In this document: positions 1 through 14,400 of the stretch, one piece after another
Layout: each line of letters begins with the position of its first letter
Position numbering within the stretch: the stretch's first letter is position 1
From: Chionis minor
Lineage: Eukaryota > Chordata > Aves > Charadriiformes > Chionididae
Length of the DNA stretch: 64,000 nt
Assembly: GCA_013398295.1 (NCBI GenBank)
Contig: VZSF01001891.1
Location: 372,001 to 436,000 of the forward strand
Direction of reading: 5' to 3'
The notes under the pieces: model-generated
Seen by the model: the letters and a program-made list of their open reading frames with translations, nothing else
Told to the model about the DNA's origin: nothing
Database searches by the model: none
Translations under genes and position numbers: made by a program

Positions 1-542
1 GCTGCAGAAAAGCCCTTGGGGGATCCCTTGGGATTCCTAGGTGAATATGGACACAGGGAGAACCTGAGCCGTGTGGCCCATTTGCTGTTTGATAAATGCT
101 TAGATAAATGCCTTAATATTATTTAACTCCCATGGGGTTTCTACTCTTTGATGTTGAAGCTAATGGCTAACAGTGGCAACGAGTCACCACAATATATCCA
201 AAGGTGAGGTTAAAGGTGGAACGTTGCTTGTGTGCTCCAAACTAGTGCCTATTCTCATATCAGAGCATTTGCTCAAACATCCTGTTGATGGGGGAATGTT
301 TGCCTCCCTCCTGTAACTATTTCAGACTATAGGGAAATCAAAATCTGCTTTCAAAGGGACTACAGATACTGCCTATTTTTAATAGGGAGATTATGGAATG
401 ATGCTCAGGACCTCCTACGTGGTTCTCTGCTCCTCTTGAGCAGTCAGTACCGTGCAGGATGAGACCCTGTGTTGGCATCAGTTACCGAGGAAACTGCTTC
501 GATAGAAATGGAGCATCTGTTTCTATTAGCAACGGCAGCTTC

Positions 543-592
543 TGCATTTAAGTGTGTACTAGTGCATTTAAGTGTGTACTAGTGCATTTAAG
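543..592. repeat. 20-bp tandem repeat, about 2.5 copies
   Basis: TGCATTTAAGTGTGTACTAG is present twice exactly (543-562, 563-582), followed by a partial third copy (583-592). The lack of divergence suggests recent slippage. Confidence 0.95.
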
Positions 593-1080
593 CTCCTCAT
601 TATTTAATTGCGTTTGTTTGGGGGCTTTTGCAAGTTTGGGGGCTGCGTGGTGAGAAAGGGGCTGCCACAGGAGAGCAGGCTGCTACCAGTGGGACAGGCG
701 GTGGGGGAGGCAGGAGAGGGGAGAGCAGGATTCCTACGTTCACCTGTGTGAGAGCTGGGCATCCTCTACGATGCCCTCCTAAAAAACCAGGGTGGTTTGA
801 AAGCCAGAGATGTTCCAGGCGATCTGGGAGAGGCAGAAGTAAGCATGGCAAAGTGCCGTGCCCTGCTGCCACCGGGAAAGCTCAGGGCCCTTTCCTATGT
901 CCAGAAAGCTTCTCCCAGCCAGCAAGGACAGACGGACGCTTTGGATAGCAACGGAGTGAGGTAACATGGGAAAGCTTTTGTGGGGCAGTTCTTTCAGAAA
1001 CAACAGGATGCTGCCAGTATGTTCCTGTAGCTATTCCCGGTAGGTACATGGAGACGGAAATGATTTCTGCCGTGATGACT

Positions 1081-1280
1081 AAAGCAGCGCATGAAGAGCC
1101 GCCGTCGTTACCTTTCACTGTCAAAAGTGCCAGCCTCAAAGTCTGCAAGGAAGTTGGAGTGGGATTGAAGCCAAGCCGCTCCTTCGCTCCGGTGGGCTGG
1201 GGGATGAAGGGCAGCATCTGCTCTGCGTTCCCGGGTACCCGCACGTCTGCCGCCGCGCATCCGCAGCGGGGAAATCCACG
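1081..1280. promoter_or_regulatory. CpG-dense patch (possible small CpG island)
   Basis: I count 17 CpG dinucleotides in these 200 bases, far denser than the surrounding AT-rich intergenic DNA. Examples are the runs GCCGCCGTCG and GCCGCCGCGC. This could mark an unmethylated regulatory element or the promoter of a non-coding transcript. No TATA box or first exon could be assigned. Confidence 0.35.
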
Positions 1281-4200
1281 CTAAAGAGAGCTGGGGGAGG
1301 GAGGGGGAAACACTGCAAAGCAAGAGCAATTTCAGCGAAGAGCAGCTCTGTGCTTTTGTTTGCAATGCAAACAGACCAGCCACAAGGAAAGGCACAGCTT
1401 TCACTGCAAAGAAGCCACAAAGCAGTTGTGAAAGTTTTTCCTATTTACATGGAGGAAGTTTGTTGCATGCCTCAAGGAGACTTCCATTTTCTTTGGAAAA
1501 TAGAATGACAGCAATCACCCAGAGAAATGGTGAGCGAAAAGACTAAGGGTAGGAAAAACCAGTGAGATGAACATCCAAAGCGAGCCACCAACTATACAAG
1601 CAGGTTTAATTAAAGATGTGAACATTTTGTTCTGCTGCGATAAAGCTTGTATCTACAAAGTATCAGTGATTTCTCATTAAAGAAAACAAACTCATGTAGC
1701 TCAGAGGGTGCATGAGGTGAAAACACATTGAGGTTCTTCTCGGGTTCTGACTTTTTCTTGCGTACAGGCGTTACTCCTACAAAGCGGAACTATCGTTTTC
1801 TGCAACAGAAAGTCCAAATTCTTCTGACTCCAAAGGTTGTGCTGGAATGGCTAAAACTAATCAGGCAGGGTTGTTTGGTAGCTTATAGCAAGTCTTAAAA
1901 GCTGAGCCAAGCTTATAGCAATTCAGCTAAGTAGATTAACACATATGAATCTTCGAAGCTGTCAGTCCCTTGCAGTGAATTTGTATTAGGCACTTTTGGA
2001 TACTTCTGGTGAGTCCTTCCCAGCTGCCATTGCTGGGAACCTCCAGGTTCACTGAGCAAACTTTTCTTCTTATGGTTTTGTATTTTGATTTGTTTCCCTG
2101 AGTGGGGAGAAAGTAAACACATTTGTGTATTGCCATGGTTGCAAACTTTGTCGTTCAAAAAGCAAACCAGTTCTCTTTGTATGTTACTGGGTCAGCTAAG
2201 ATGAAATGAGGGACAAAGAACGTGTCTGAGCCCTTCGGCTTTTGGGTTTTCAATGAAACATTTAAAGGACACAGCCAGGAGATCTGCTCTGCTGCTGAAA
2301 CAACTGCAGAAACTGCCTCCACTTGATGCTTTCTACAACTCCTCAGCTGATAACCTCTGTCATAGCCAAAGTTGATAAAAAGTACATAAAGGTTATTATT
2401 TCTGCACAAAATCAGCTGGCTTAATTTAACAAGCTTCACTGGTACCATTAGTGACTGATAGCTGGTGAGGTGAGGTAGCACAGGGCAGGAGAGGTGCTGG
2501 TGGTGTCTGCATCTCCAAGCGACAGCAAACAGCCTGGAGCTGGGGTGGAAGGAGGGGATGCAAATAACTTCTTAAATTCCTCCAGGCAAGTCCCTGTGGA
2601 GAAGTCTGATGAAATGTGGGTGCTTTTAAGGTGTTTGAGCCATCCTTAAAAAAACGGCACAGCAATGCAGTTCCTGAAGAGAGCGGAACATGATGCTGTT
2701 GGGGAAGTAGATGGCAGCGGACTCCTGTGGGTTTCCTGGTGCTGGTGAGGGTCTCAGGTTTGCTCAGCAGGTGGCTTAGGGAACAGGTTATGGTAGTGCT
2801 GCTGAAAGATCTCGCTTTTGCATGATGTTACAAAGCAGCTGAGAAAAAATAGGAAATGTTGCTGAGACTGCTCCTTGCACTTCTCACACACTCTTGCCTT
2901 GCTATTGCCAGTCAAAATGGAATATTCGCTGGTTTTCTCTCCCAGTGTTAATATTATGTCTTAGTGTTGCCATGTGCATGATTTTTATCAATGACTTCTC
3001 CAACGGATGCTGTTGATGCTCAGCCCAGTACAGCAGATGGTAGCTCGGAAAACACACTCCTGTGGGGCCCTGTTCCAGAAAAATACATCAACGGGGCTGT
3101 AGGAGTCCCCAAGGCGAGCAGTGAGGGGCTGCCCTCTGTGCTGGCTGTCTTCAGTGTTCCATGAGGTTGGAGGAATGCAGGTCAGGCTGGGAGTACAGCT
3201 GGGATCACTCCTCCCAGGTATCCATCTCTAACCACCCTCACCTCCTGCTGTGAGAAGGCACTAGCGCTGTTCAGACCCACCTGCCCAGAAATTAGCTTTT
3301 CCTGAGCAGCCTAATGCTCTGCATCCTAGGTGAATTACTATAAATGTGTTTATAATTATTTACTTAATTGCAAGTGCCTTCATAAATGATTTTTCTAGCA
3401 CTTAGTGGGACTAGAGTAACATCTGAAGCTATAGTAATGGAAATATAATGCAAAATGACAGCATGATAACACCACCAAAAGACCGATCCGAGTGGGATTA
3501 GTGTCTCAAGGTCCCAACCGTAGGTGGGTAGTCAGGATAGAAAGGAGTTTACAGTGCAGGAACTGCTCTAAAGAGTATGAACAGGCAAGGGGCACAGGAG
3601 AAGGGCTATTCTAGGAAAGAGGAGCATGCAGGGCACCAGGAGATGTTTACCCTTTTTTTGGGAGCATGGTCAGGCTAGGGGTCATGGGCACAGTCAGAAA
3701 GAAACTACAAATGGGTATTTGTTTTCATTGGACAGGTTTTCTTTATTACATTTTGGGGCGAGGAAGGGCAAGTTGTTGGGGGGGTTTTGGGTTTTTTTTT
3801 TTATACAGTGACAGGTGCTCTGAATAAGACATCCTGGTTTTCTTTGTCTTTTTCTTCTACGATGACGGGAGAATTGCAGAGTAGCTATTTTTGAATAAAG
3901 ACAGTTTCAGTGTAGAATACAGAGTCCTTAAAGGGTAGTTATATGGATAAGGTGTGGAGGAATAGGTATGCAGCATCGCTACTGCAAAGCAAAGCCATGC
4001 AGAGCAGGTGAGGCAGGAGGCTCATCCTCCGTGGCATGAATTCAGAGGGACGGTGGAAGGAGCAGAGGTGACATTAACCAGGCAATGAGGACACTTGGCC
4101 TCTGGCTGAGAGTACGTTTGTTTATAAACTCAGCATCCACTTCCCAGGAAAATATTTTTGATGTTGACTTCAGACATCCTCTCTCTGAGAACGGCCCAGC

Positions 4201-7200
4201 CTCCCGGCTTGCCCAAGAGACAATAGAAGGAAAACAAGCACAATAGGTGCATGTGCTAAACACTTTAATGAGCACTTCCACACCATTCTCCTGCGTTTCC
4301 CCACATCCCCATGAGTCAATAAGCACCTCATGCAGCTTTCTAGATAGTGCGTAATAAACTGATACAGCTGTGGACTAGCCCAAACATTAGCTCTCATTTG
4401 CTGAATAGCTGATAGAAATGTGAATTTATTTTGTTACGTGTATGTTGCCTCAATATAATATTCCTACTAATTTCTTTGCCTGTGTAAGACTTCTACAATG
4501 AGCTTATGCTTAAAATATTTTAGATACAAATGCACAAGCTTGTGCAAAAGGCGTGGTGACAAATTTTGCACGTGCACAAATACACAGTTGATTTATCTGC
4601 ACCGGCAAACAGCAAAAGGCCCTTGAATTTGTTGCTCTGTGGGTCTGGAGGATGTGTGTCTCTCAATTGTCTCTGGTTCATTTTGAATAGCAAGTTAATG
4701 ACAGTGTGCAAATAGCCAGTGATTATGGTTCAGTTTCCATTGTCACCCAACATAATGTCCTCCTCCAGTAGCACTTTGTGATGTTGCTCTGTGATGCACC
4801 GAGCATTCAATAAGAAGTGCTGTAAGTTCTGTATCAGAAATTCAGCATTTATTGTAGTTACTTGGGACAATTTTATCTCCTGGAGACAGGGCTTTTAAAT
4901 TATGACTAATACTTTGCATTGTATCTGGGAGTCTTTCATCTCCAGCTCTCTCTCAGATATTTAGTCCAGATAGACATACATTATTCCCACACCACTCAGT
5001 CTTTCTTTTCCAATACATGAAAGAGAAATGGAAAATTATCAGGCTTCAGAAAATGTATTTGTTTTTAATATTGTTTACATGCAACCAGTAAGAGGATCTG
5101 GAGCAAGGGATGTGGATCATAAAGCCTTGCAAAGAGAAAAGGGGTGTGAGTAGAGACGATTTAAGTCCCATTCTTTTAGACATTATTAAATAAGAAATAT
5201 GCCGGTTTGGGATGAAATTCTGCCTCCGTGTCCAATGATGTAAATCTGCCGAGACCATCTGTTTCAATAGTTGGTTTGACTCTGACCTCTCTGTTGGTTG
5301 TACCAGCTGAGGAACATTTCTGATCGCTTCTGCCCCTCTGCTGACTCTCCCTGGCAACTTATCAACAGCCTTGCAATTATCTGAGCCTGTGAAAAGCTCA
5401 AGAATCACATTTCACTTAGTGTTTTCCATCATGCTCTAGGTTATACTAAATGCTCATTATCTTTGCATGTTTCGGGAGTGTGTGACTTCAAACATAACAG
5501 TGTGAGAATTCAGAATTAGGGATTGTTCAGAATTTTTCAACGAAATAGCTTTGCAGAAGAAAATCTTTCTCAAACTGCGAGTGCACCACTAGAAGCAACA
5601 TTTCTACTGGGAAAGGTGATCGCTCGGGGTGTGGGAGACCAGGATACTTTTTGCACGCAGCCTTTTCCTCCCTCCAGTGAACACCCTAACACTGCTTTTG
5701 CATATCTGGGGTTAGTTTCTCACTCAGCTGAACTTGCTGGAACAATTTTTTTTTATTGAAACAGGGATTTGAGACTGAGTCTCTCAGTCTACACCCATGT
5801 TACTAAAATCAGCAATGCTTCCCAGCTCTGGGCATGCCACCTCAGCAATGTCCTTTCTCCTCCCCTCCAGATACTGGTTTTCTTGCAAAGGCAACCCAAG
5901 ACCACGCAGCAAGAGCTGTGACGACATTCTTCTGTCTTGGTAAGTGCTGTGATGTATCTGGTGCACTGCAAAGCCATGTCCCACAACCTGCTAGCCTGGT
6001 CCTGCTGCTCATGACGCAGCAGCCTTCTTTTAATTTCTGGGAATGAATTAGCCCATTTTTGAGAAAAAGGAAGAACATTTTTGGAAGTTCTTCGCTTCAT
6101 GCCTCTGCCAAATCAGACTTTTCTAAGTGTTTTGGATGGCCAGCAAGACTTTGGCAGAATGGGACTATTCCTCATTGCCTTTTATAGCTTTAATCATAGT
6201 TTTCCCAGTTGTTTGTATGATGAACTCCAAACTGTAGCTTGGTTGGCAGCTCAGTGTCTCTTTAAATCACTACTGGTTTCTCCTATGTCATTAATATTTT
6301 ATGTGTGTTGTATTACATTTCACACCAGTCTCCATGCCAACAGTTCATGCCAGGAGCAATGTCTGATAGAATAATTTAAATCCCCAGAGATACGAGCACT
6401 TTCTTTTTGGATAATGTCATTAAGTCAGATTTGTTTTGTCCTTTGTTTTGCAGTGTCAGAGAGCCAAGGCTGAATGTGTTCCTCCTCTGCCCCATGCCCT
6501 TCAGTGGCACCCAACAAGGACACCTCTTCACATGGAGAGAGTTGAGGATTAACACTTGCTTAAGACAGCATCAAGTGTCATCTATGACTGACACCAATCC
6601 GTAGGGAAAGGCAGAGCCTTTTGCTAGACCAGATGATAGGAAAACACAAGGTTCTGAGTAGAGACTCCCTTCCTCAGGCCATTTACAAACTCTTGCTTGT
6701 GGAGTTGCACCATCCTGGCTACACCACTGTTACTGCTGTTATTCCCCCGCATGTGTAATCCATGTAATGATTTTATTGTTTTCCTGTTTTTATTGTTTAT
6801 CTGAACGGTAGGTTCCTGCCTGCTTCTGCTACTGTCAAGCAAATTTCTCTGCTGCTGGACTGGGGAAGAAGCTACTGAGAGGGAAGACAGAGGTAAGCGT
6901 AGCTCCCTCTTAACCACATATGGGGAGGTCACAATTCCAATTTATGCCGCAGATTTGCTGGGATCCATATAACCTGCCTTCTAGGAGATTTATCAGACGT
7001 CGGCTCCTGAATGTCCATTTGTTCTCAGAAGTTGTCTTTCTTCCCTTTCATTTTGCAGTGGTAATAGTCAGTTCTGAGCACATAAAGTCCTGCAGAATAC
7101 AGACAGCAAAACGATTTCTGCAAGGAATATTCTAACCCTGTGCGCATTGCGCTCCTCTGGTTTCCAGGGAAAAATGTGATACTCACTGCCGTAGAGCACA

Positions 7201-9212
7201 TGGCTGGGACAGAGTGACCCGATGGGTGTCTGGCCCTCGGCTGAGCTGCTCTAGGACCTGCTGACTTGGTGTTCTGCCCACATCTCCTACCAGCTTCACT
7301 CCTCCAGCTGGTTTTTGAATGCGTGTGTTACACATCAGCACGTTTGAGGGTCGCATTTGTTATTTCAGCCTTTAATAGATGTCCAACAAAGAGCAAGGAA
7401 TGGTGCTCAACCCCACAGGACCTGCAAAAGAAGACCACTCTGCTGGGACTGCATGACTTCTGCCCTCTCTGGGATACTCATACCAGTACCACAGAATTGC
7501 AAAGGCCAGAGAGAAATAAGTGAAAAAAGGAGTAGAAACAAAAAAGTAAACTAAACTATTCAGGTTTAAATAAGAGAAGAATAAGCAGAAGGGTACAGAC
7601 AAAAAAAAAAGATGAAGTGTCAAGGGAAAGAGCAGCAAAAAAGCATGAGTGCGTTTCTGGCATGTTTAACAAAAAATGGGTACAAGGAACCCCTAAAGAA
7701 TTGTTATTTAAAATGCAAAGTCTGGATAAAATAATGTATCAATGAGGATAATTTAATGCCACATAGGAAAGATGAGGCACTCAATACTTAAGACACCTGG
7801 GGCCTGACAAATTCAGGTTTTCTCCCACCATATTCTTAAAATCCCAAGTCTACAAGACTCAGGGTATTAATCACAGGTGTAGCCAAAGGCAGAGATGCAG
7901 GTATCGCAACTGCCTCCATAAGCCTCTGCACCAGAGGGGAGTAAAGAAAAATTAGTTTACTGGAGGAAGTGTGGAGTTAGCACGTATCATCCCAAGGAGC
8001 AATTTGTCAGTATCCAACACCGCTCTGCAAGCAAAGGAGAAGGAAAAGAAAGACCTAGGCAACAACCCCGGCTTATACACATGGTTGCATTGATTTTCTG
8101 TGCCAACTAATGCCAGCTAAGAATACATCCCTGGAGACTATACAGCAAGAACTTTAGGCAAAATTGCCTCACTTGAGATTACAGACGCCTTTGCAGACTC
8201 AAGGTATCAACCCTCCTTATTTGCTTCTGTTTCTTTTACTGAAAATCCACTGTGGGAAAGAAACTGGTGCATCTTCCTGACACTTGCAATGTAGTTGAGG
8301 GAATATCTGTCTGTTTCAGCGAGCCAAACCTATCCTCGATCTTGTTATTTTTCTGTTTTGTTGTGTTCTTTGTGAAATATAATGGGTAGCCTTGCTTATT
8401 TTTCCCAACTAGCCATTTCTTTCCCGCTCAAATTGCAAGCAGCCCTATAACTTTCTGACACGGCAGGATTATGAAGGACCTGCAGAAGTGCCATGCAGTC
8501 TCTGCTGTGAAATCTGACAGTTTAAGAGGTTCCATCCTGATCCTGACAGTGATGACTTTTGATACCCTTTTAAAATGCCCTTCTTTTTCCACTCTGGCAG
8601 GTATTGGAGAACTAGATGAAATCTGCAATCCTTTGTGCAGATGGGAGGGCGTTAGATGATTCACTGGCTTTGAGGGTGCTAACAGCCATCCTTTACACGT
8701 CTTGTGTTGGTTTAATGGGTAGTTTGCAGCTGTGGGATCACTGCTATATTTTGTAGTTTTCTTCTATTATTAGCTATTAAAGGAATATGAGACCACAGAT
8801 AGCGTTGTATTAAACTACCGACTCCTGTATTTATTGGCACCACCTGGGGATTAAAACAGATGCTGTCACTCTGCAGAGTTATCTTCAAAGCAGGGGAGAT
8901 ATAATGAATACCTGATCAAAGCACCCTCACTTTTTCCCATTGTGCAGTAATTACAGATGGAAACATTTCCTAAACAGGCAGCGATGGCTCCGGGGAGGCG
9001 GCTCAGAGGCTTTGCCCCACACGGCAGGAGCCAGCGTGGGAAAGCAAAGCCAGTCCCTGAAGACTTCACTGGTTCAGAGATGGGAAATGCTCCACAGTCA
9101 TGATGGCCTCTTCCAAGGAGAAAGGCACTGTGTCCACCGGTACCCTCCGGGGCATAAAAATACCCTGTGGTTAGCAAAAAGGCTGCTTATTCACAGAGAC
9201 AAAAACCGTGCT

Positions 9213-9250
9213 TATAATTAAAACTCTTAATCTTTATAATTAAAACTCTT
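9213..9250. repeat. Imperfect tandem duplication, 22-bp period
   Basis: TATAATTAAAACTCTT occurs at 9213-9228 and again at 9235-9250, separated by six bases. Confidence 0.9.
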
Positions 9251-11457
9251 TCAGTGACCTTTCCTGATCGTTTCAGCTCATTCTGCCACGGCTGCCAGGC
9301 ATGTTCCTGCCTCTCCAGAGGTTGATTGAGACATTTTCACCCAAGGGGACCTCTTCCCACAAAAGATGACAGATTTGCCTTGAAAATAGCATAGTAATCT
9401 GTCTTTTGGAGGAAAATTGGAAGAAGCCATTGGACCTAGGATGATGTATGAAATCTGTGGCAGTCACCAGCTCGTGTTCCTTGCATGTGTAGGACACAAT
9501 ATGTAATGCAGCAAACGCACTGTGAATCATTTAGGAACTGTGAAGCTTGGCTGAGATACATAAGAACCCCTTCTAATTTTGCAGTGCCTCTCTCTTTTTG
9601 CATTGCAGGAGGTCTGCAGCCTCTCAGACCTATGTCGGTGGCATCCTGAGCCTGTCCCCCATCTGACCACTTTTCCTGAGCCACACGAGGCAACCACACC
9701 AGACCAGCACAACCCTTCCCAGTGCTCCACCTAACGGGCTTTGAGCTCAGCTGGATGAGGGCCACCTTTTGCTGAAATATCTGAGGTGCATCCATCAGCG
9801 GCAACGTTTTCAGTGTCAAGTGATGTCTTCCAGCTCTGTCAGGCCCTAAGCTGCTAGCACAGGCTCTCAGAAGCTGCGCTGAAATGCAACAAGCGTCATC
9901 CCCTTCCTCCTCCGGCCATTGCCAGGCACGGCTCCAGCTGCAACAAGCTGTACACCGAAAGATGGCGCTTCCAGAAAAGGTCTGAGCGAGACATTTGAAC
10001 GTTAATTGGCATTAATGTGAAGTGTGGTTCTGTTATCTGGCTGCAGCTGGGTGCAGGTTGCCGTGCGCTGGGTGGTGAGTAAGCAGTGCCTCTCAGCCGA
10101 TGGGTTTGTGGTGAGTCATCTCTGGAGCCAGGTGGCCTTTGTGGTGTTGCTGTTCAAAGTTTGATGATAAAAGTGGGTGGTGGTTTATGATAAATGTTAT
10201 CTTCCCCCTTCAAAAAGTGTGGGAACTGCTAAGGCAAACCTGAAGCTGGAGGGTAGTGAGAGGAAAACGAGACTCGTCAAGGAGCTGGATGCCTGCGACA
10301 CTCTTGTTCTTCTGGAGCTCTCGTAATAATTATGAATAAAGCACTGTTCTTCCAAATTGTTTTCTAAAATAAACCATCCAGATGGCTTTGAGCACAGACC
10401 TAGTCATCAAGCTGAGTAATGCTTATTTTGGGTAAGTTAACCGAGAAATGTGTGCAATTGTGCTGAATTATGCACAATGCAATTCAAGCAGATGCACACG
10501 CAGAAGCAGGAATACCGCAAGTGTCAGAGAGCGGTGGTTCACGCCGTTGTTCTGGTGCTGGTCTGGGGGACAGTCCTGAGAGCTATGTGAGGGTGTCTAG
10601 CATATAACGTGTAAACAGTAAGAATGTCTTTGCTCTCCTACGGCTTTATCGTTACTGAGATACCTGATGAAATACTCAGAAATATATAACAGGAGACACT
10701 CAGTACTAAACAAAGATAAATGTTCTCTCTTTTCTGTCTGCGAGGAGGTGGAGAGGCCAGACAGATTTTCTTACAGCCTGTGAGAACAAGGTTATTTGGC
10801 TTTTCAGGCGATACTGGGGTTCTTTCCCCTCCTTTCCTCCAGGGTGTCCAATTCAATCTTGGAAAAAATGAAATCTGTCAAGCAATTCTACCAGAGGAAG
10901 GCAAGACCCGGGTGTTCTGCTAGGGCTGCCTACGTCCATAGTGTGATAGAGTAAAATATAAATTCGCACCGATGTTTTCCAGCCTGCTCTGCCCAAGCTA
11001 ACAGGTTTGTTTAGTACTTGCACTGAAGTGTCGGGTGAGCGCGGAGAGGTGTGCTTGATTGCTTTTAATGGGCAGGCTCAGTGGGATGGCTTTCAGCAGC
11101 ATTCCCTCTCAAGGTCTGTCCAGCTGAGGAGTACCGGAAGGGTTTTGTTGGCTACCACCACTCCTTTATGTTTCCAGCCTTGGCTCCTCAAACCCTGAGC
11201 AAAAAGCTTTCCGCAGGGAACACCCCACAGCGTTATGGAAGCTGCTGCAAAGTGTCCCCCCTGCACCGGGACAGAGGGGAGGGCTGTGCATCTGTTCTGC
11301 CCCGCTGGGTGCCCTGCAAGGGGCCCACCTGCACATCGCAGAAGCTTCCACTGAGAAAAATATCACCTGAAACTCGGTTTGCCCCCTACACGCCAATTTA
11401 CATAACTAAACTTTGTGCTAAAACACAGCCTGAGTAACAGCGCTGATTTATTCTCCG

Positions 11458-11472
11458 CCCCCCCCCCCCCCC
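11458..11472. repeat. C15 homopolymer
   Basis: Fifteen consecutive C residues in an otherwise unremarkable intergenic stretch; length is likely polymorphic or subject to assembly error. Confidence 0.95.
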
Positions 11473-14400
11473 TGCAATTTTTATTAGCTGTGAAATCAAA
11501 TCCTTTCCCTAGCTGGATGTACCTGAGCAACCTTCTTGTACAGGAAGATTGTAGTGATATAGCAGAAAAATAAAACTATTGGAAGCTCTTGAGGAATAAA
11601 TTCCAACCCTCATTAATCTCTGTGGGCTGCATCTCAAATCTGAATTTTTATGGAACGTGGGTGGTATTTTCAAAGCCAGTTGCTGGAATTGGTTGGCTTA
11701 GAGGGTTGACTTAGGTGATAACAATATGTTTCTGAACTGCAGCCCTCTGCCTGAGCAAGAGGAGGGCTGTGGTTTATGCTGTGCACGTCACCGATACAGG
11801 GCTGTGCCCGTGGCGTGGGGGTGGCCCTGGGCAGAAGGGCTATGGGGAGCGCAGCAAGCAGTGGGACTGACACAGAGCTGTTGATAGACTAGTTTTGATT
11901 TTTGTGATATTCACTAACTCAGTTACTTCATGATTTTAATGTGTCTTTGGTTTATTCTTTTTCAAGAAACAGTTGAACTTCCTTATCCGGGACAAGTCAG
12001 CTTTCTAACTGTGAAATCCCGATTTAAATGGAAGAGTGTGGTGGATGTGTCATTCCAATAGTTCTACATCGCTCCCATCTTTCATCCAGCCCTCAGAGGA
12101 TACCCTTGTTACTGACGGTGCATCTTGGTACCACTGGAGGCTTAAATGTCAGGAATGAGGTTACACTGCCTTGGGCGGAGGAGAGGTGCACATGACTCTC
12201 GAGCTTTTGTCTCTTTCTTAATTGCACCTGGGAGTATCGAGTTCATGGCTTTAAGGTGTCATAATGCAAAGATTTCTAACTCACAACTGCAAGAAGAACA
12301 GCAAGAAGCAAACTATTAACTTATGGAAGTTTAGGTTATGACTGAAATGTTGTCTTTAATCAAGGACAGAGATTGTGCCTAGAAAGCCTAAAGGCTGAAG
12401 GCTAAATTCTGGCTCCAAGAAGGACACGTGCTGGAGGGATTCCCTAGTAGAATTTGAAAACAGCTGTCACACACTTTGCTATCACAAGTGTCTTGGTAGG
12501 TCAGATCTAGGAATTTTCCACATTTTATTAGAAATACTACTAATATTTGAAGGATGGGTGAAGAAATCCCGGCTTATTATGTGAGATGATAGCAGAAACA
12601 TGATTTTGTTTTCAAGTTCAAAGTCATTTCATTTTGGCTTAGGTAGGTATGGCTTGGAGGAAAACCTAATATTTGTATTTTTTAAATAAGTATAAATAGC
12701 TGAATCTCCACTTTGGGGAAGCAGCAGGTGGTGATTTGGCCACAATAAGTCCTAAACAAAAAATTCAACTGAAGGGAAAATTTTGCTCGTGGAGATTTTT
12801 ATCGTTATTTTGTGCAGGTGTGAATGAGTGCAAGATACTGAAAGATGTGGTTGTCTGGGAGCAAGGTAGACAGCAAAAAAAAAGTAAGACAGTACACAGA
12901 AGAAAACCTCCCTGAGTGCATCAAAGTGAGCTGAAGAAATATTGCCTTTCTTTTGAACAAGAAAGCAGCAGTTCAACATTTCTTTGGTGTAATAATACAG
13001 TTTAATAAGAGTCTGCATGTAGGCAGGTTGCTATAATGAGCTGAAGAAAAACCCGGCAGAAAGAGGATTATTATTTTTTTTTCCTCTTGTAGCTTTGGTT
13101 TTACTTCAGAGCATCAGAGCGGCAGAGCTGTGGATTACTTGTTCATGAGCACAGCCTGCTGGCTCCGACCGCAACCAGCAGCCATGGCATGAGTCCTCCT
13201 CTCTCCTCCACCACCCACAGGAGTTTGGGTACGAGTTTGGGAACGCTTCGGTTTGCATTTCCCTCTCGGGACTGGACATCCCCACTGAAATCCCTATGGG
13301 ACACCCACAGCCTTTACTCTGAAACATGGACTGTATATAGGGAAACACTTTTCAGAGCTCTGCAGGGACGGGAGGTTTGAACTTTTACAGTTAAAAGACA
13401 GAAAAACCTCCTGAAACAGTGGGAAATAGCTAGTTTCTCTCCTCTCAGTCCTCCAGGCTCCTCAGGGATCTTAGGAATTGTGGGGTTATTGCAGGCTGTG
13501 ACATCAGTTAACTTTACCAGGCACAATTATTCCTGTTACCTTATGATCCTCTCTCTGGGCTATACCCAGCATTCAGGGTCAAGGCTGGCTTTAGCAGATT
13601 CTATAGGTGTGTCTATACCATGCTTGAACCCCGGAGTTATCTCTGCGCTAGCCGGTGTGTCTGCACAGCTTAGGGGGAAAGGTGTTCAGAGAGCAGTCCG
13701 TGCTGTGTGGCTGCAACTCCAGTCGAGGAAGGGCTATTATTTTAATTTACGCCTGCTGACATCCATCTGGAATACTTTCATCTCTCATTTCTTTGTACTT
13801 CGAGTTGCACCTTTCCCTCCTCTTCATTTTCCCCTTAGGAAGGCTGCAGAATATGATCTCCAGACATTTTTTTAAAAAGTTAAAAAATAAAGAAAAGTAA
13901 ATCCCAGAGTCTACGTGCTGTAATTTATGCAACAGGGTGATCAGGCAGTGTGCACCGCAGTCTCCATGCTACAGCTCAGCTGCCCTGGGCGCCAGCCTTC
14001 TGCCATCATTCCCATGGCTTTCCTGCCTGCAGGCTGCCGCCCTGTTCTTCTCTGAAAGCAAAACCCGCTGAAGGTTTATGGTTCAGGTCCAGAACACCAT
14101 CTCCTCCGTCTTCCCTTTTAGGAGAGTAGTAGCTGGTTTGCTCCAGGACCCCGTTCCTCCCTGCAGCCCATGTGCCCGCGATGGGCTACCTTTGCCGTCA
14201 CGTACCCACACCAGCTTTCCTGTGACAATACCCACCGCGGCAGAAAAGGTGACTGTGGTGCATCATGAAAAATGTGTTCTGGTGCAATAGAGAGATGGTA
14301 GCAGGGACTATTAGGTGTACACACCTAAGAGTGTTTAGAGTAATAGTGTAATAATAGAGTATTTAATAAGTACAAGAGTTTCCCTCAAGTTTTGTCTTTT

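Noticed and set aside
13480..13875. 131-codon forward open frame in the intergenic region
   Set aside because: No recognisable motif or splice structure.
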